Assembly (NCBI RefSeq): GCF_018991925.1
Contig: NW_024737042.1
Span: 16,812,416-16,876,415, forward strand
Length of the DNA: 64,000 nucleotides
Direction of reading: 5' to 3'
Source: Homarus americanus
Taxonomy: Eukaryota > Arthropoda > Malacostraca > Decapoda > Nephropidae
Below, piece by piece: positions 15,708 to 26,004 of the stretch. The position numbers and the translations under genes were made by a program. How positions within the stretch are numbered: position 1 is the stretch's first letter; every line of letters starts with the position of its first letter. Below the pieces are notes generated by a model, which did no database searches, had not been told where the DNA came from, and saw only the letters and a list, made by a program, of their open reading frames with translations.

Positions 15708-18000
15708 GTAAGCTGTGTGCGTCGTGTTACCTAAGTTAATTATAGGTCCAGCAGGTCCCCGAGAATGGTGTCCGCAGTAACTAGGTTATATAGAATCATC
15801 AGGTTTTCTTAATTCTCTGTGTAGATTTTGTCTCCTTAATTATAGATAAATACATAATTGTTGAGCTTGGTTCACCCTGGCTCAAAACAATAACTGTGTA
15901 TTGCATATGCTGTATCTACATTGTTACGAGTTGGGGAATTAGAATATATTTAAAAGTCTACCCAGATCCCAACAGGTAACAACAATAAAAAAACAAAGAC
16001 AATCGGACTATAAAAGGGTAGACAAAGGATGCGAGATTTTGTTGTGTATAATAAAGTACCATAAATTCCTTAACAAAATATTCAGCTATCTATAATTTAC
16101 CCTTAACCATACTTAACCTAAACATTAACAGTATATACATATTTATACAGCATACAATAATTTGAAGCAAGTGGACGTGGGGGAGGCAATACAAGATTAC
16201 AAATACTTAAGTGCGGAGCTGAGATGGCCGACGAGTAAGGCTGAGTATTGTAGAAGACGGTAGGTAGTCACTGTGCCGTAGGTTTCCAGGATAGGTGATC
16301 CTGTGGTCACTTCCCAGAGTGTAGTGCTCTCTCCTCGAATTGGAGCTGACAAAGAAGACTTTGAGGAGGTGACGCAACAACCAGGATATGGAGAAGGGAA
16401 ACCCCGGAGTGGTAACTAAGACGAGTCATACTCGTGTTTCGTCCCTTGATGGCGTTGCTCGTGGTGCTGGGTAGGTAGATCAGGACAATAGATGGCGTGG
16501 TTCGTAATGCTGGGTAGGTAGATCATGACAATTGGTGGCGGGGTTCGTAACAACATCTTTGAGCGTGTATGAAATGTCTCGGGCTAATTATCAGTGACAG
16601 AAGTATCTTATGAAGACATACGAGCTAGACAAATAATGATATGTAGAATGGGACAAGAAAACAAGAGAATAGTAAGAAACACTTGTACAGCTGGATATAG
16701 AATGTTGGCAACAGTTAAGTAATATATAGATAGTTTGGTATAATATAGAAGATTTTAGAGCGCGCCCACATACACACACACACTATAATAAATATAATAT
16801 AATATAATATAATATAATATAATATAATATAATATTATATAATATATTATAGTGTACGTAACATACATAACAAAAGGAAATTGGGACACGGAAAGAACCA
16901 ACCACTTTCGTGATTGTTAACATCGTCAGGGAGTACAGTAAGCGTCCTATCTCACCACACCGCACTCACTCACTCAGGATCTGTGAACAATCATGAAAAT
17001 GCTTGGATAAATTCTTGATTCAATTTTATATTTATTACCTGTATATTATATATAATAGGGATAATCGTTGATTAAGTTTTACAAAGTAAATTACGTTTCT
17101 GTAAAAAAGGATAACTTTTTATCTTTATCATAATTGTGTAATGAGACAAAATCTCACATGAAGAGGTAAGTTAGGAGATTATAGTTGTAGAATATTATAG
17201 CGAGAGGAAATGGTAGCGGGTCTCGAGGGTGTGATGTCAACACGGTATATTAACACAGGCACAGTACAAGTGTAGTATATAAAACACCAATGCGTGTTAC
17301 AGCTTTATTTTACTAGTTCAATAGGGGGGATTAATGGGGGGGTTCGTACACAATTTATGATAGACTATGGTATTCTCGTATGACCTAACCTCACAATTAG
17401 AATGGGCACTTCACTAAGTCGATCGTTGGGGAGGTTCGGGATCACCGCACTTCTACCGTCTACACAGCCAGCACTTACTGTTACACGTTGAGTTGACACT
17501 CGATGGACCAGGTTGAGACTTGATTTTGCTTGGTGTAGGCTTCTCTCGAGGCGGGGACTGGGGCAGTAGCCCTTCTTGGTTACAAGACACACTCTCGTGA
17601 GGAGGGCTAGGACGTCCTGTTGGAAGACCCAGCCGTCAGGTTGAGGTTGATCGAAGTGGGGGGCGAAGACCTCGCCCCTCGCCCAATGTGAGGGTCAGGT
17701 CTGGACTTTTTCAGAGACATAAAGTTGTATATTCTGGGATCTTCAGATGGGAGCACGTGTGACATGAGGCCCTGGTTGATTTATTGGCCCTTGACGGGCT
17801 CAGGGTTACATTTGACCTGGCTAATGTGAGGTCCAGATCTGGACTTCTTCACGGTATAGGTTATTGTGTATATTGGGGAGAGAGTCGGCGGTGCTTGGCC
17901 TTCTTACATGTTTGTTGGGGACGTGTGACATGAAACCAGTTGATTTGTAACTCCTTGAGTGGTTGCGAGGGTAACCCTTACATTTGATCCCCTAATGTCG
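15708..18000 (+). other. start of intron 1: weak tandem duplications, no gene
   Basis: AT-rich intronic DNA. Three ~50-bp related units (GGTGCTGGGTAGGTAGATCA type) lie at about 16440-16555. An (ATAAT)n-like tract is at 16786-16850. Three diverged units sharing GTCTGGACT at about 17682, 17823 and 17994 form an irregular ~140-170-bp tandem repeat. Confidence 0.55.
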
Positions 18001-18058
18001 GGTCAAGTCTGGACTGTTTCTGAGATGTATGCTGTGGTCTGACAACCCATCACTACAG

Positions 18059-18302
<244 letters not shown>

Positions 18303-18303
<1 letters not shown>

Positions 18304-19637
18304 TGATAACCACAAAGAAAGAAAACACGAAGTTCCCAAGCGCTTTCTTAATTCACATCTTCAGGGGTGGTACAGACTAGAAAGTAACAAATCAAGGTGT
18401 ATATATACAGAGGAGGGTGAGACCAGGTCCACAATGGTCAGGTATTAGGTAATGACCCTACTAATCTTTAAATAGCGCACAACGGTGTGCTATTTGAAAA
18501 GAAACTATTAAGTAATATTTTACCACCCTCAGCAGTCTGGTTTAGATATGTTGATGATGTATTATGTCTCTGGCCATGTAATGAGGACCTAAAAGCTTTC
18601 CTGCCACAACTTAACAACTTAGCCCCCTCGATCAAATTCACTGTGGAATTAGAGCAAGACTGTAAATTGCCATTCCTAGACTGTCTGATACACAGAATAG
18701 GTAACACTTTTAAGTTCAGTATTTATAGAAAACCAACTAATGTGTGTTCATACATTCATTATTATTCTGCCCACCATAATAAAGTCAAACAGTCAGTATT
18801 TTCAACAATGTTTTTACGTGCCTTGAGAATTTGCAGTCCGGAATTCATCGATGAGGAATACAAATATATATATAATATTGGCTCAAACCTTAAATACCCT
18901 AGATCTTTCATAGACAAATGCTTAAACATTACTAAGAAAACTTTTTATAGAACTGACCCCAAGCCCACCCATGACCACAAGAATATCTTAATATTACCAT
19001 TTCACAAAAATTTCTCACACATTCCTGCACAGCTAAAAACCTGGAACGTCAATGTGGCATTTAAAAAACTCATGCACTGTTAAACAAATGTTAATCAAGA
19101 ACTCCCCCAACAACACAATTGGTTGCATTTATAAAGTTCCTTGCAAGGAATGTAATATGTTTTACTTAGGCCAGACAGGTAAAGATCTTGCAACTAGAAT
19201 TAAACAACACAAATACAGTGTTAGGACAGGCCAGGAATCCAATGCTCTGTTTGTTCATTTGAGGGATAACAAGCATTGCATTGACTGGGATAATGCCTCC
19301 TCAATATTACCATGTAATTCAATTGATAGTAGGAACATCATAGAATCTAGTCTTATTAAACATACCGAAGCATTCAACATGAATTTGAGTAACAGCATGT
19401 ACAAGCTGGACAATTTTGTAATTAAGAAGATTTGTGATCAGGTGAGAAGGCCGGGTCACTTGACCATCTGACCTGACCACCAACCGTTGTGTGCTATTTA
19501 AAGATTAGTAGGGTCATTACCTAATACCTGACCATTGTGGACCTGGTCTCACCCTCCTCTGTATATATACACCTTGATTTGTATTACTCTCTCTAGTCTG
19601 TACTCACCCCTGAAGATGTGAATTACACGAAAGCGCA
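18303..19637 (+). mobile_element. Penelope-like element, copy 1 (RT C-terminal half + GIY-YIG), with inverted terminal repeats
   Basis: The coding part (18487-19471) is flanked by inverted copies of the same terminal sequence. The left 18303-18485 is, in reverse complement, the right 19483-19637 (shared stretches include ATTTAAAGATTAGTAGGGTC and CATTGTGGACCTGGTCTCAC). Penelope elements typically carry such pseudo-LTRs in direct or inverted order. The left side touches (TA)n; the right side runs into a mariner-like end at ~19635. The element starts in the middle of the RT, so it is 5'-truncated. Confidence 0.88.
18487..19471 (+). pseudogene. Penelope-like reverse transcriptase C-terminus and GIY-YIG endonuclease, one frameshift
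   Basis: Frame 1 (18487-19083) opens with FRYVDDVLCLWP, the YVDD catalytic motif of the RT palm. LPFLDCLIHRIGNTFKFSIYRKPT follows, the typical Penelope RT end. Frame 2 (19052-19471) carries a GIY-YIG-type nuclease: GCIYKVPCKECNMFYLGQTG (the IYKV...FYLGQTG core), then TRIKQHKYSV and the downstream SNALFVHLRDNKH and EAFNMN regions. The only break is a one-base excess in a six-A run at about 19067, with no other stop. This could be a true mutation or an assembly homopolymer error. A related copy lies at 46836-47560. Confidence 0.88.
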
Positions 19638-20335
19638 GGGTGTCTCAAAAGTCTCCATGCTCAAAGTTTGGCAATTTATAGTAGTTTAATGGCGAACGAT
19701 AGCCATCCATGGTTTCACGCGGCACAGGCTGGCAACATCGTTGTACAGTAGATGCCGAGTAATGTACCGGTCACGTGACTACCGCGCATGAGGGGGCAGA
19801 GGGACGGAAGTGCGAGTCAGTCGACAATGAGTCTTAAGCGAACGCTGAGGGTCGCTATGTTGGAGGCGTACTCTGAGTGCAAATCTTATCAACGTTGTGT
19901 TGAAATATTTAGGATGAGATTCTCTGATAGCCAGACACCAAGTAAGGCTACTGTTTATGAACCGGTGAAACGTTTTCGTGACACAGGAAGTGTGAAAAAC
20001 ATACCAAGAACCGGGCGGCGATCAGTAGTGACACCAGAGTTTGTTGCAATTTCCCCGTAAGTCATTACGGCGTTTGTCACAGCAAGTGGGAGCATCTCGT
20101 TCAGCCGTTCACAGGACTGTCAAGCGTTTAAAGTTACGTTCATGCAGAGTCAGGGTAGTGCAAGAGCTGTGTACCCGTTGGACACAGACAAGCGTGTTTA
20201 CTACTGCCGTTGGTTCAACATGTTCACACACAACAATGTCAGAGCTGGATACGACATTTTTCACGGACGAGGCCTGGTTTCATTCAAACGGGTACGTAAA
20301 TTCTCAAAATACGCTGTGACAAATGTCGCAATGAC
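19635..20335 (+). mobile_element. Tc1/mariner-like transposon remnant, interrupted by a CR1 LINE
   Basis: Starts CAGGGTGTCTCAAAAGTC, a plausible terminal repeat. Frame 19788-20060 holds a helix-turn-helix region (PSKATVYEPVKRFRDTGSV, then PRTGRR). Frame 20041-20319 has SRSAVHRTVKRL (second HTH) and DTTFFTDEAWFHSNGYVNSQ, where FTDEAWF contains the second catalytic Asp of mariner-type DDE/D enzymes. A frameshift near 20055 and loss of everything after 20335, where CR1 sequence begins, make it inactive. Confidence 0.8.
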
Positions 20336-22815
20336 ATAAGAACATAAGAATGGAGGAAACTGCAGCGGGTCTATTGGCCCATACTGAGCAGTCCCATTTA
20401 CACCCAACCCCTATTGCTCATATATCCATCCAACCTATGTGTGAAGCTATGCAGCGTATTCGAGTTAATGATGATATTTGGTAACTTGTTCCATTCATCC
20501 ACTACTCTATATCCAAACCAATGTTTACCTGTTTCGCGCCTAAATTTAAATTTGTCTAATTTAAAATCATTGTTACGAGTTCGCTCCTGGCTGGAAAGTT
20601 TAAGAACATAAGAAAAAGGGATACTGCAGGAGGCCGACTGGCCCATACAGGGCAGATCCCTTTCACACCCATCCCAGCACTTCCATGTGCCTATCCAACT
20701 TCGTCTTGAAGATCCCTAGCGTCCCCGATCCTACTATAGCACTCGGTAGCCTATTCCACATATCCACAACTCGATTACCAAACCAGTGCTTGCCTATATC
20801 CTTTCTGAATCGGAATTTATCTAATTTAAAGCCATTTGTTCTAGTTATTTCGTTATTACTGAGCTTCAGAACATCTTCCATTTTACCCTTGTTAATCCCA
20901 CTTACCCACTTGTACACCCCTATCATATCTCCCCTAACTCTATGCCTCTCTAATGAATGTAAGCCTAAGCTTTTCAGTCTTTCTTCAATGGAAGGTTTCT
21001 AATATTATGGATAATTTTTGTCAGTACTCTCTCCAAAGAATACCTTTGTAATGTCCCCTGTGTTCAGCCCTGACTTCCATTTATACTCCTCTATCATATC
21101 GCCTTCACTCTACGTCTCTCGAGGGAGTGCAAGTTAAGATGCTTTAACCTATCTCTGTACTCAAGGTTACTAATGCCCGGGATTAGACTTGTCATTCTCC
21201 TCTGAATTTTTCCAAGGATTCTATATCCATTCTGTAATACGTTGACCAGAATTGAACTGCGTAATCCAAGTGAGGTCTCACAAGCGCAAGATATAGTTTA
21301 GGATGACCTCGCTAGTCTTGTATCTAACACTCCTTTGTATGAACCCAAGTATTTAATTAGCCTCGTTTCGAGCAAATACGCAATGTTTACTTGGCTTAAG
21401 ATTCCTACTTTTCATTACTCCTAAATCTTTCTCGCAGTCGGATTTCTCAATAACATCGTTTTTCATCTGGTATCTGGTTTCCCTGTTTACATCTCATCTA
21501 CTGGGTACTTTACATTTATCCAAATTGAATTTCATCTTCCATTTTTCAGACCATTCGAAATTTTTTTTAGATCTTCCTATAATAGTTTTGCGGAGTCCTT
21601 GTCAGATTTAATTTATCGCCCTATTTTAGTGTCATATGCAAATTTACTTATGTTGCTGTGTACGCCGATATCTATGTCGTTTATGTATATAATAAATAAT
21701 AATGCTCCAAGTACTGAGCCTTGGGGAACTTCACTAGTGACATTGCTCCAATCGGATTTAGTGCCGTTAATACTCACTCTCTGTTTCCTGTCCTGTAACC
21801 ACGCCCTAATCCATTTTAGAATATCTCCTTTAATGCCATGAACCTCCACTTTTCTTATTAGTCTTTCGTGGGGGACTCTGTCGAACGCTTTGCTAAAGTC
21901 GAGATATACCATATCATAATTGTGCCCCTCGTCCACTGATTCGTAAACAGATGAAAAGAATGTTAATAGATTAGTTAGACATGAATGCCCGCTTGTGAAG
22001 CCATGTTGGGAATCATTGATCAACTTGTGCTTCTCCAGGTGATTTCGAATAGAGTTTGAAATGATTGTTTCCAGTAATTTGCCTTCAATTGATGTTAGAC
22101 TGATTGGACGGTAGTTAGAGGATAGTGATCTATCTCCCTTCTTGAAAACGATATTACATTCGCTATCCTCCAGGATTCTGGTACTATACCCGTTTTTAAG
22201 GACATGTTAAACAACTTTCCTAAGCTCTTCCTTACATTCCTTTAATACTCTGGCAAATATCTTATCGGGATCTGGTGACTTATTAGGCTTTAGTTTGTCT
22301 AATTGCTTACTAACATCGTTACTAGTCACTACTATCTCGCTTAATTTATTTTCTTCACTATCTCTGTATAGAGTCGGTGCCTCGGGTATCATGTTTAAAT
22401 TTTCGGTGGTGAAAACTGTTGAAAAATATTTATTCAGATTATTGCTCATTTCCCCGTCGTTATCAGTGAGCTCGCCGGTATCTGACTGTATTCGTCCAAT
22501 CTTTTCTCGTGTTTTAGTTTGATACATTTGATAGAATCCCTTGGAGTTTGACTTCGCCTCCCTTGCTACCTTTATTTCATTATTCCTCCTTGCTTTTCTT
22601 ATCTCGGTCTTAACCCTACCGGCCAATACCTTATAATAATCTCAGATGTAAACTTCACCACGATCTATTCTCCTACCTGTGGCCTTCCTTTGTCCAATAA
22701 TATTCTTTAAATAATTATTTATTCATTTTGGGTCATTGTTGTTTGATCTGAGTTTTCTGTATGGTATGTTCTGCCTTTGTGCATTAAGAAACTCATTGTT
22801 GTAATTCAATCATCA
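20336..22815 (-). mobile_element. CR1 LINE copy A, degenerate, split by a nested CR1
   Basis: Minus-strand CR1-like LINE. The 3' end is at 20336-20605 (ends ...YMSNRGWV, 3' tail of CATAAGAA-type octamers). It then stops in the ERTRNN/LKLS region and resumes at about 21030 through the RT: DMVYLDFSKAFDRVPHERLI, EVPQGSVLGALLFIIYINDI and KFAYDTKIGR, where the catalytic F/YADD is changed to AYD (21613-22023). Upstream come KLKPNKSPDPDKIFARVLKE and TKTREKIGRIQSDTGELTDN (22207-22626). It is closely related to the better copy at 49769-51630. Several frameshifts and stops are present. Confidence 0.87.
20606..21030 (-). mobile_element. CR1 LINE copy B, 5'-truncated, inserted into copy A
   Basis: A second CR1 3' fragment on the same strand from a different subfamily. 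Its 87-codon frame (20663-20926) reads ITRTNGFKLDKFRFRKDIGK...WNRLPSAIVGSGTLGIFK...VLGWV, whereas copy A has NIIINSNTLHSF...SNRGWV at the same place. It carries its own AAGAACATAAGAA 3' tail. It interrupts copy A between the LSSQERTRNN segment and the sequence matching CTTTGTAATGTCCCCTG at 21045. Confidence 0.85.
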
Positions 22816-22844
22816 GCTGGAACATATATAATTTAGTATCATTA

Positions 22845-22995
22845 AACACACTCTCCTTTACTGTATATATTAGCCTTGTCAATAATTATTCCTTAGTCTT
22901 TACTCGCCCCTGAAGATGTGAATTTCACGAAAGCGCTTGAGAGCTTCGTGTACATGGATCACGTGCACCTACAGTGATTTATTTGTATATACACC
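22845..22995 (+). repeat. solo Penelope-like terminal repeat fragment
   Basis: Matches the right end of Penelope copy 2 (47590-47766): ATTAGCCTTGTCAATAATT, then CCCCTGAAGATGTGAATTTC, and the end CACCTACAGTGATTTATTTG. No coding part is attached. Confidence 0.8.
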
Positions 22996-23356
22996 TTGTA
23001 CAGTAGGGAGTGACAGTTTTGCAAAAGTTTTCAAAATCAAGTGGCTTGGGTTGGATTATTTGTCTATCGGCCACGCTAATTCCGAATATGTTTGAGTTTT
23101 TTACATCATTGCATTAAAAGGTTTGTGGATACTTTTGGGTTTGGCATGAAAAACGAGAAAAAACTGTAAATAATAAAGGGACTGGCAATGTGGCACAACC
23201 TGTTAAAATCAAGTTATTGAATTGGATTATTCGACTACTGTGTACACTGGTTCATAATATGCTATTGTTTTACAACTCAATGCGCTACAAATTATGCCGA
23301 TATTTTTGCTGCAAGTCACCACATACGTATATTTCGAAAACCAGTCACCCAATATT

Positions 23357-23532
23357 ACCAACGGCGTGGATAGATTCCGTGGAATGAATTCAGGACATTC
23401 CCGCTCATGGAACATTACCAAACTCCGTATATGTGCCAATGGCAGGCCAATGGCAATATTTACAGAGTTTGTTGAGGCTCCCTGGACGGGAATGCCCTGA
23501 ATTTATTGTCGGAATCTATTCACGCCGTTGGT
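23357..23532. repeat. subterminal inverted motif pair, left arm
   Basis: 23357-23410 (ACCAACGGCGTGGATAGATT...) and 23481-23532 are imperfect reverse complements of each other. The same pair recurs in the right arm. Subterminal repeats in alternating orientation are often transposase binding sites; that role is inferred here. Confidence 0.75.
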
Positions 23533-23586
23533 AATTTCGTCCCAGGACTGATCATCGCATTCAGCCGTGCACTTGGACACGACATC

Positions 23587-24231
23587 TCAGTCCATCTCCT
23601 CCTTACTCTTTGACCTCATCTTCTCAGTTTTCCTCTCTTCCTCAGCCCTTTTCTTTGCCCTCTTCGCTTCCTTCTCCCTCTCTTCTTTCAGCTTGGCAGT
23701 CACAATTTTGTCAACGCCATCAATGCAGCCCTCCCTTCCCGGTTTCCTCTGGGCTGCCAGGAAGCTTTTCTCTCGTTCGTGCACTTTGCTGTCGTCTGCC
23801 ACATCAAACAACTTCTCGGCTATATCCTCGAACCTCATCTTCAGCTTCCCGTTCTTCGTTTTCTTCCTTTTCTGTTTCTGTCCATTTCCCTTCATCATCA
23901 TCGTCTCCCTCCGCATCCTCCACAGGTCGTGGACTCTCATTTTCACCCTGATTTCAGAGATAGTGGGGACAGTGGCCTTCCTATACACATCCAGTACCTT
24001 CTCAGTCACCTTGTTGGTGGCATCCATATAATCAAAAGCATTTGTTCTTCTCCTTAACCTCTCGTTTTCTGCTTCATAAGCCAGGGCACTTCCAACTTCC
24101 TTGTTCAGAGGCAACTTGTTAGATGGCAGAGGCATCCGAACCCCGAACACCTTATCGTTACCCTGGCGCAGCTGAGTGTTGCTAATCTTAGGACGACCCA
24201 TCTTGGTGGCGGCCCTTTGAACTAACTGCAA
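23587..24231 (-). CDS. uncharacterised 214-aa transposon-borne protein
   Basis: A complete, uninterrupted ORF on the minus strand between the two long inverted repeats. Residues ~10-65 contain MGRPKIS and a region ending EAENERLRRRTNAFDYMDAT. Residues ~70-100 (KVLDVYRKATVPTISEIRVK, then WRMRRE) look helical. Residues ~133-142 are FEDIAEKLFDV. Residues ~155-175 have EREKSFLAAQRKPGREGCID. The end (~175-214) is a highly charged Lys/Arg/Glu helix, probably coiled coil or nuclear-targeting. No catalytic domain is visible. The same order of motifs appears in the N-terminal part of the transposase-like pseudogene at 52670-54606, so this ORF may be that domain alone. Function unknown. Confidence 0.7.
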   Translation of the reverse strand: MQLVQRAATKMGRPKISNTQLRQGNDKVFGVRMPLPSNKLPLNKEVGSALAYEAENERLRRRTNAFDYMDATNKVTEKVLDVYRKATVPTISEIRVKMRVHDLWRMRRETMMMKGNGQKQKRKKTKNGKLKMRFEDIAEKLFDVADDSKVHEREKSFLAAQRKPGREGCIDGVDKIVTAKLKEEREKEAKRAKKRAEEERKTEKMRSKSKEEMD

Positions 24232-24380
24232 AACAACACAGAAAAAACAACTTTCAACACTTCAATATCACCACCTATTGAACAATATTTTATTCAAAAG
24301 TACGGACTGAGATTTTGTCCTTAACTGTCCAAGTCAAGCTACTTGGGCTGAATTCGTTGATCAGTCCTGGGACGAATATT

Positions 24381-24557
24381 ACCAACGGCGTGAATAGATT
24401 CCGTGGAATAAATTCAGGGCATTCCCGTCCAGGGAGCCTCAACAAACTCTGTAAATATTGCCATTGGCCTGCCATTGGCACATATACGGAGTTTGGTAAT
24501 GTTCCATGAGCGGGAATGTCCTGAATTCATTCCACGGAATCTATCCACGCCGTTGGT
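24381..24557. repeat. subterminal inverted motif pair, right arm
   Basis: 24381-24433 and 24504-24557 repeat the left-arm pair in reverse order, as expected from the arms being inverted. Confidence 0.75.
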
Positions 24558-24902
24558 AATATTGGGCCCTGGTTTTCGAAATATACGTATGTGGTGACTT
24601 GCAGCAAAAATATCGGCATAATTTGTAGCGCATTGAGTTGTAAAACAATATCATATTATGAACCAGTGTACACAGTTGTCGAATAATCCAATTCAATAAC
24701 TTGATTTTAACAGGTTGTGCCACATTGCCAGTCCCTTTATTATTTACAGTTTTTTCGCATTTTTCATGCCAAACCCAAAAGTATCCACAAACCTTCTAAT
24801 GCAATGATGTAAAAAACTCAAACATATTCGGAACCAGCGTGGCCGATAGACAAATAATCCAACCCAAGCCACTTGATTTTGAAAACTTTTGCAAAACTGT
24901 CA

Positions 24903-25256
24903 GTATGTTACGGATGTTTTAGCGTAATCGGTTATTTTGCAAAATGACCGGCATGCATATTGGTAATTTTTCAAAATAACTTACAAACAGACAACCTAAA
25001 CTAACCTAACCTTGGTTAGGACAGCACATAGTCCAAAGTTTAAAAAAAAACAGAACAGGACCACTTCACTGTGTATCAAGCTACACGAGCCATCCTAACC
25101 TAACGTAACCTAACCTACTGTAACCTAAACTAACCTAACCTTATTCAACCATAAGTTAGGTTAGTTTAGGTTGTCTGTTTGGAAGTTATTTTGCAAAATT
25201 ACCAATATTCATGCCGGTCATTTTGCAAAATAACCAATTCCGCAAAAAACAGCAAC
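24903..25256. mobile_element. foldback MITE with AACCT core, copy 1
   Basis: The ends are inverted: left CGGTTATTTTGCAAAATGAC..., right ...GGTCATTTTGCAAAATAACC. The centre holds AACCTAACC-type repeats and a non-repetitive stretch containing GCTACACGAGCCATCCTAAC. The same family is at 25264-25540 and 46440-46742. The AACCT units resemble the arthropod telomere repeat (TTAGG)n, but they lie inside a mobile repeat. Confidence 0.82.
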
Positions 25257-25263
25257 ATTATAT

Positions 25264-25540
25264 GTATGTTACGTTTTTTTCGCGAAATCGTTTATTTTGC
25301 AAAATTTCCGGCATGCATAGCGGTAATTTTGCGAAATAACTTACAAACAGGCTAACCAAAGTTAAAACAAAAGAACAGGACCACTTAACTGTGTATCAAT
25401 CTACATGAGCCATCCAAACCTAACCTAACCTAACCTAACCATAAAGTTAATTTAGTTTAGGTTGTCAGTTTGTAAGTTATTTCGCAAAATTATCGCTATG
25501 CATGCCGGAAATTTTGCAAAATAACCGAAAACGTAACATA
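25264..25540. mobile_element. foldback MITE with AACCT core, copy 2
   Basis: Left arm TTTATTTTGCAAAATTTCCG, right arm GGAAATTTTGCAAAATAACC; centre with ACCTAACCTAACC. Shorter and more diverged than the adjacent copy 1. It ends at a short (TA)n. Confidence 0.8.
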
Positions 25541-25621
25541 TATATATATATATAACAAAGAAGTATGTCTGTGTGTTTGTTTGTTTGTGTCCGCACGAGA
25601 ATCTCAGAAACTACATTACCC

Positions 25622-25830
25622 ATCTGTAGTGATGATGGATGGTGTTATATGTAGTGATGAATGGTGTTATATGTAGTGATGATGGATGGTGTTATATAGT
25701 GATGATGGATGATATTATATGTAGTGATGATGGATGGTGTTATATGTAGTGATGATGGATGGTGTTATATGTAGTGATGATGGATGATGTTATATGTAGT
25801 GATGATGGGTGGTGTTATATGTAGTAATAA
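25622..25830. repeat. ~25-bp minisatellite
   Basis: About eight units of GTAGTGATGATGGATGGTGT-TATAT with minor length variation. Confidence 0.9.
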
Positions 25831-26004
25831 TTAGACAATAAAATAATAACCGTTTAATGCTAAAAAAAATATACTTTGCTGTACCGTTGTAGTGGAACTT
25901 ACATACACCGTTAATGAACTATTGATGGAAGAAGAAGTTTTGGGGACTGAACAGCACACTCAACTTTTAAACTGCCTCCCAACCTCGCTCACAATGAGAA
26001 TCCA

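Larger units (their letters stand above)
23006..24902. mobile_element. DNA transposon with ~590-bp inverted repeats and a single 214-aa ORF
   Basis: Left arm 23011-~23591 and right arm ~24303-24902 are reverse complements. The outer ~530 bp differ at only about a dozen positions by eye; the inner ends are more diverged. The outer end is TGACAGTTTTGCAAAAGTTT. On the left, TA then GGGAG precede it (23004-23010); on the right the matching five bases are missing and a foldback MITE starts. Each arm holds a 53-bp motif in head-to-head pairs (four copies in all). The ~710-bp centre is almost entirely one minus-strand ORF. The high arm identity suggests a recent insertion or homogenisation by gene conversion. 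I cannot name the family. Confidence 0.82.

Noticed and set aside
24950..25450. A former telomere or chromosome fusion point
   Set aside because: AACCT tracts are short and lie within repeated foldback elements with shared arms, so a mobile origin explains them better.
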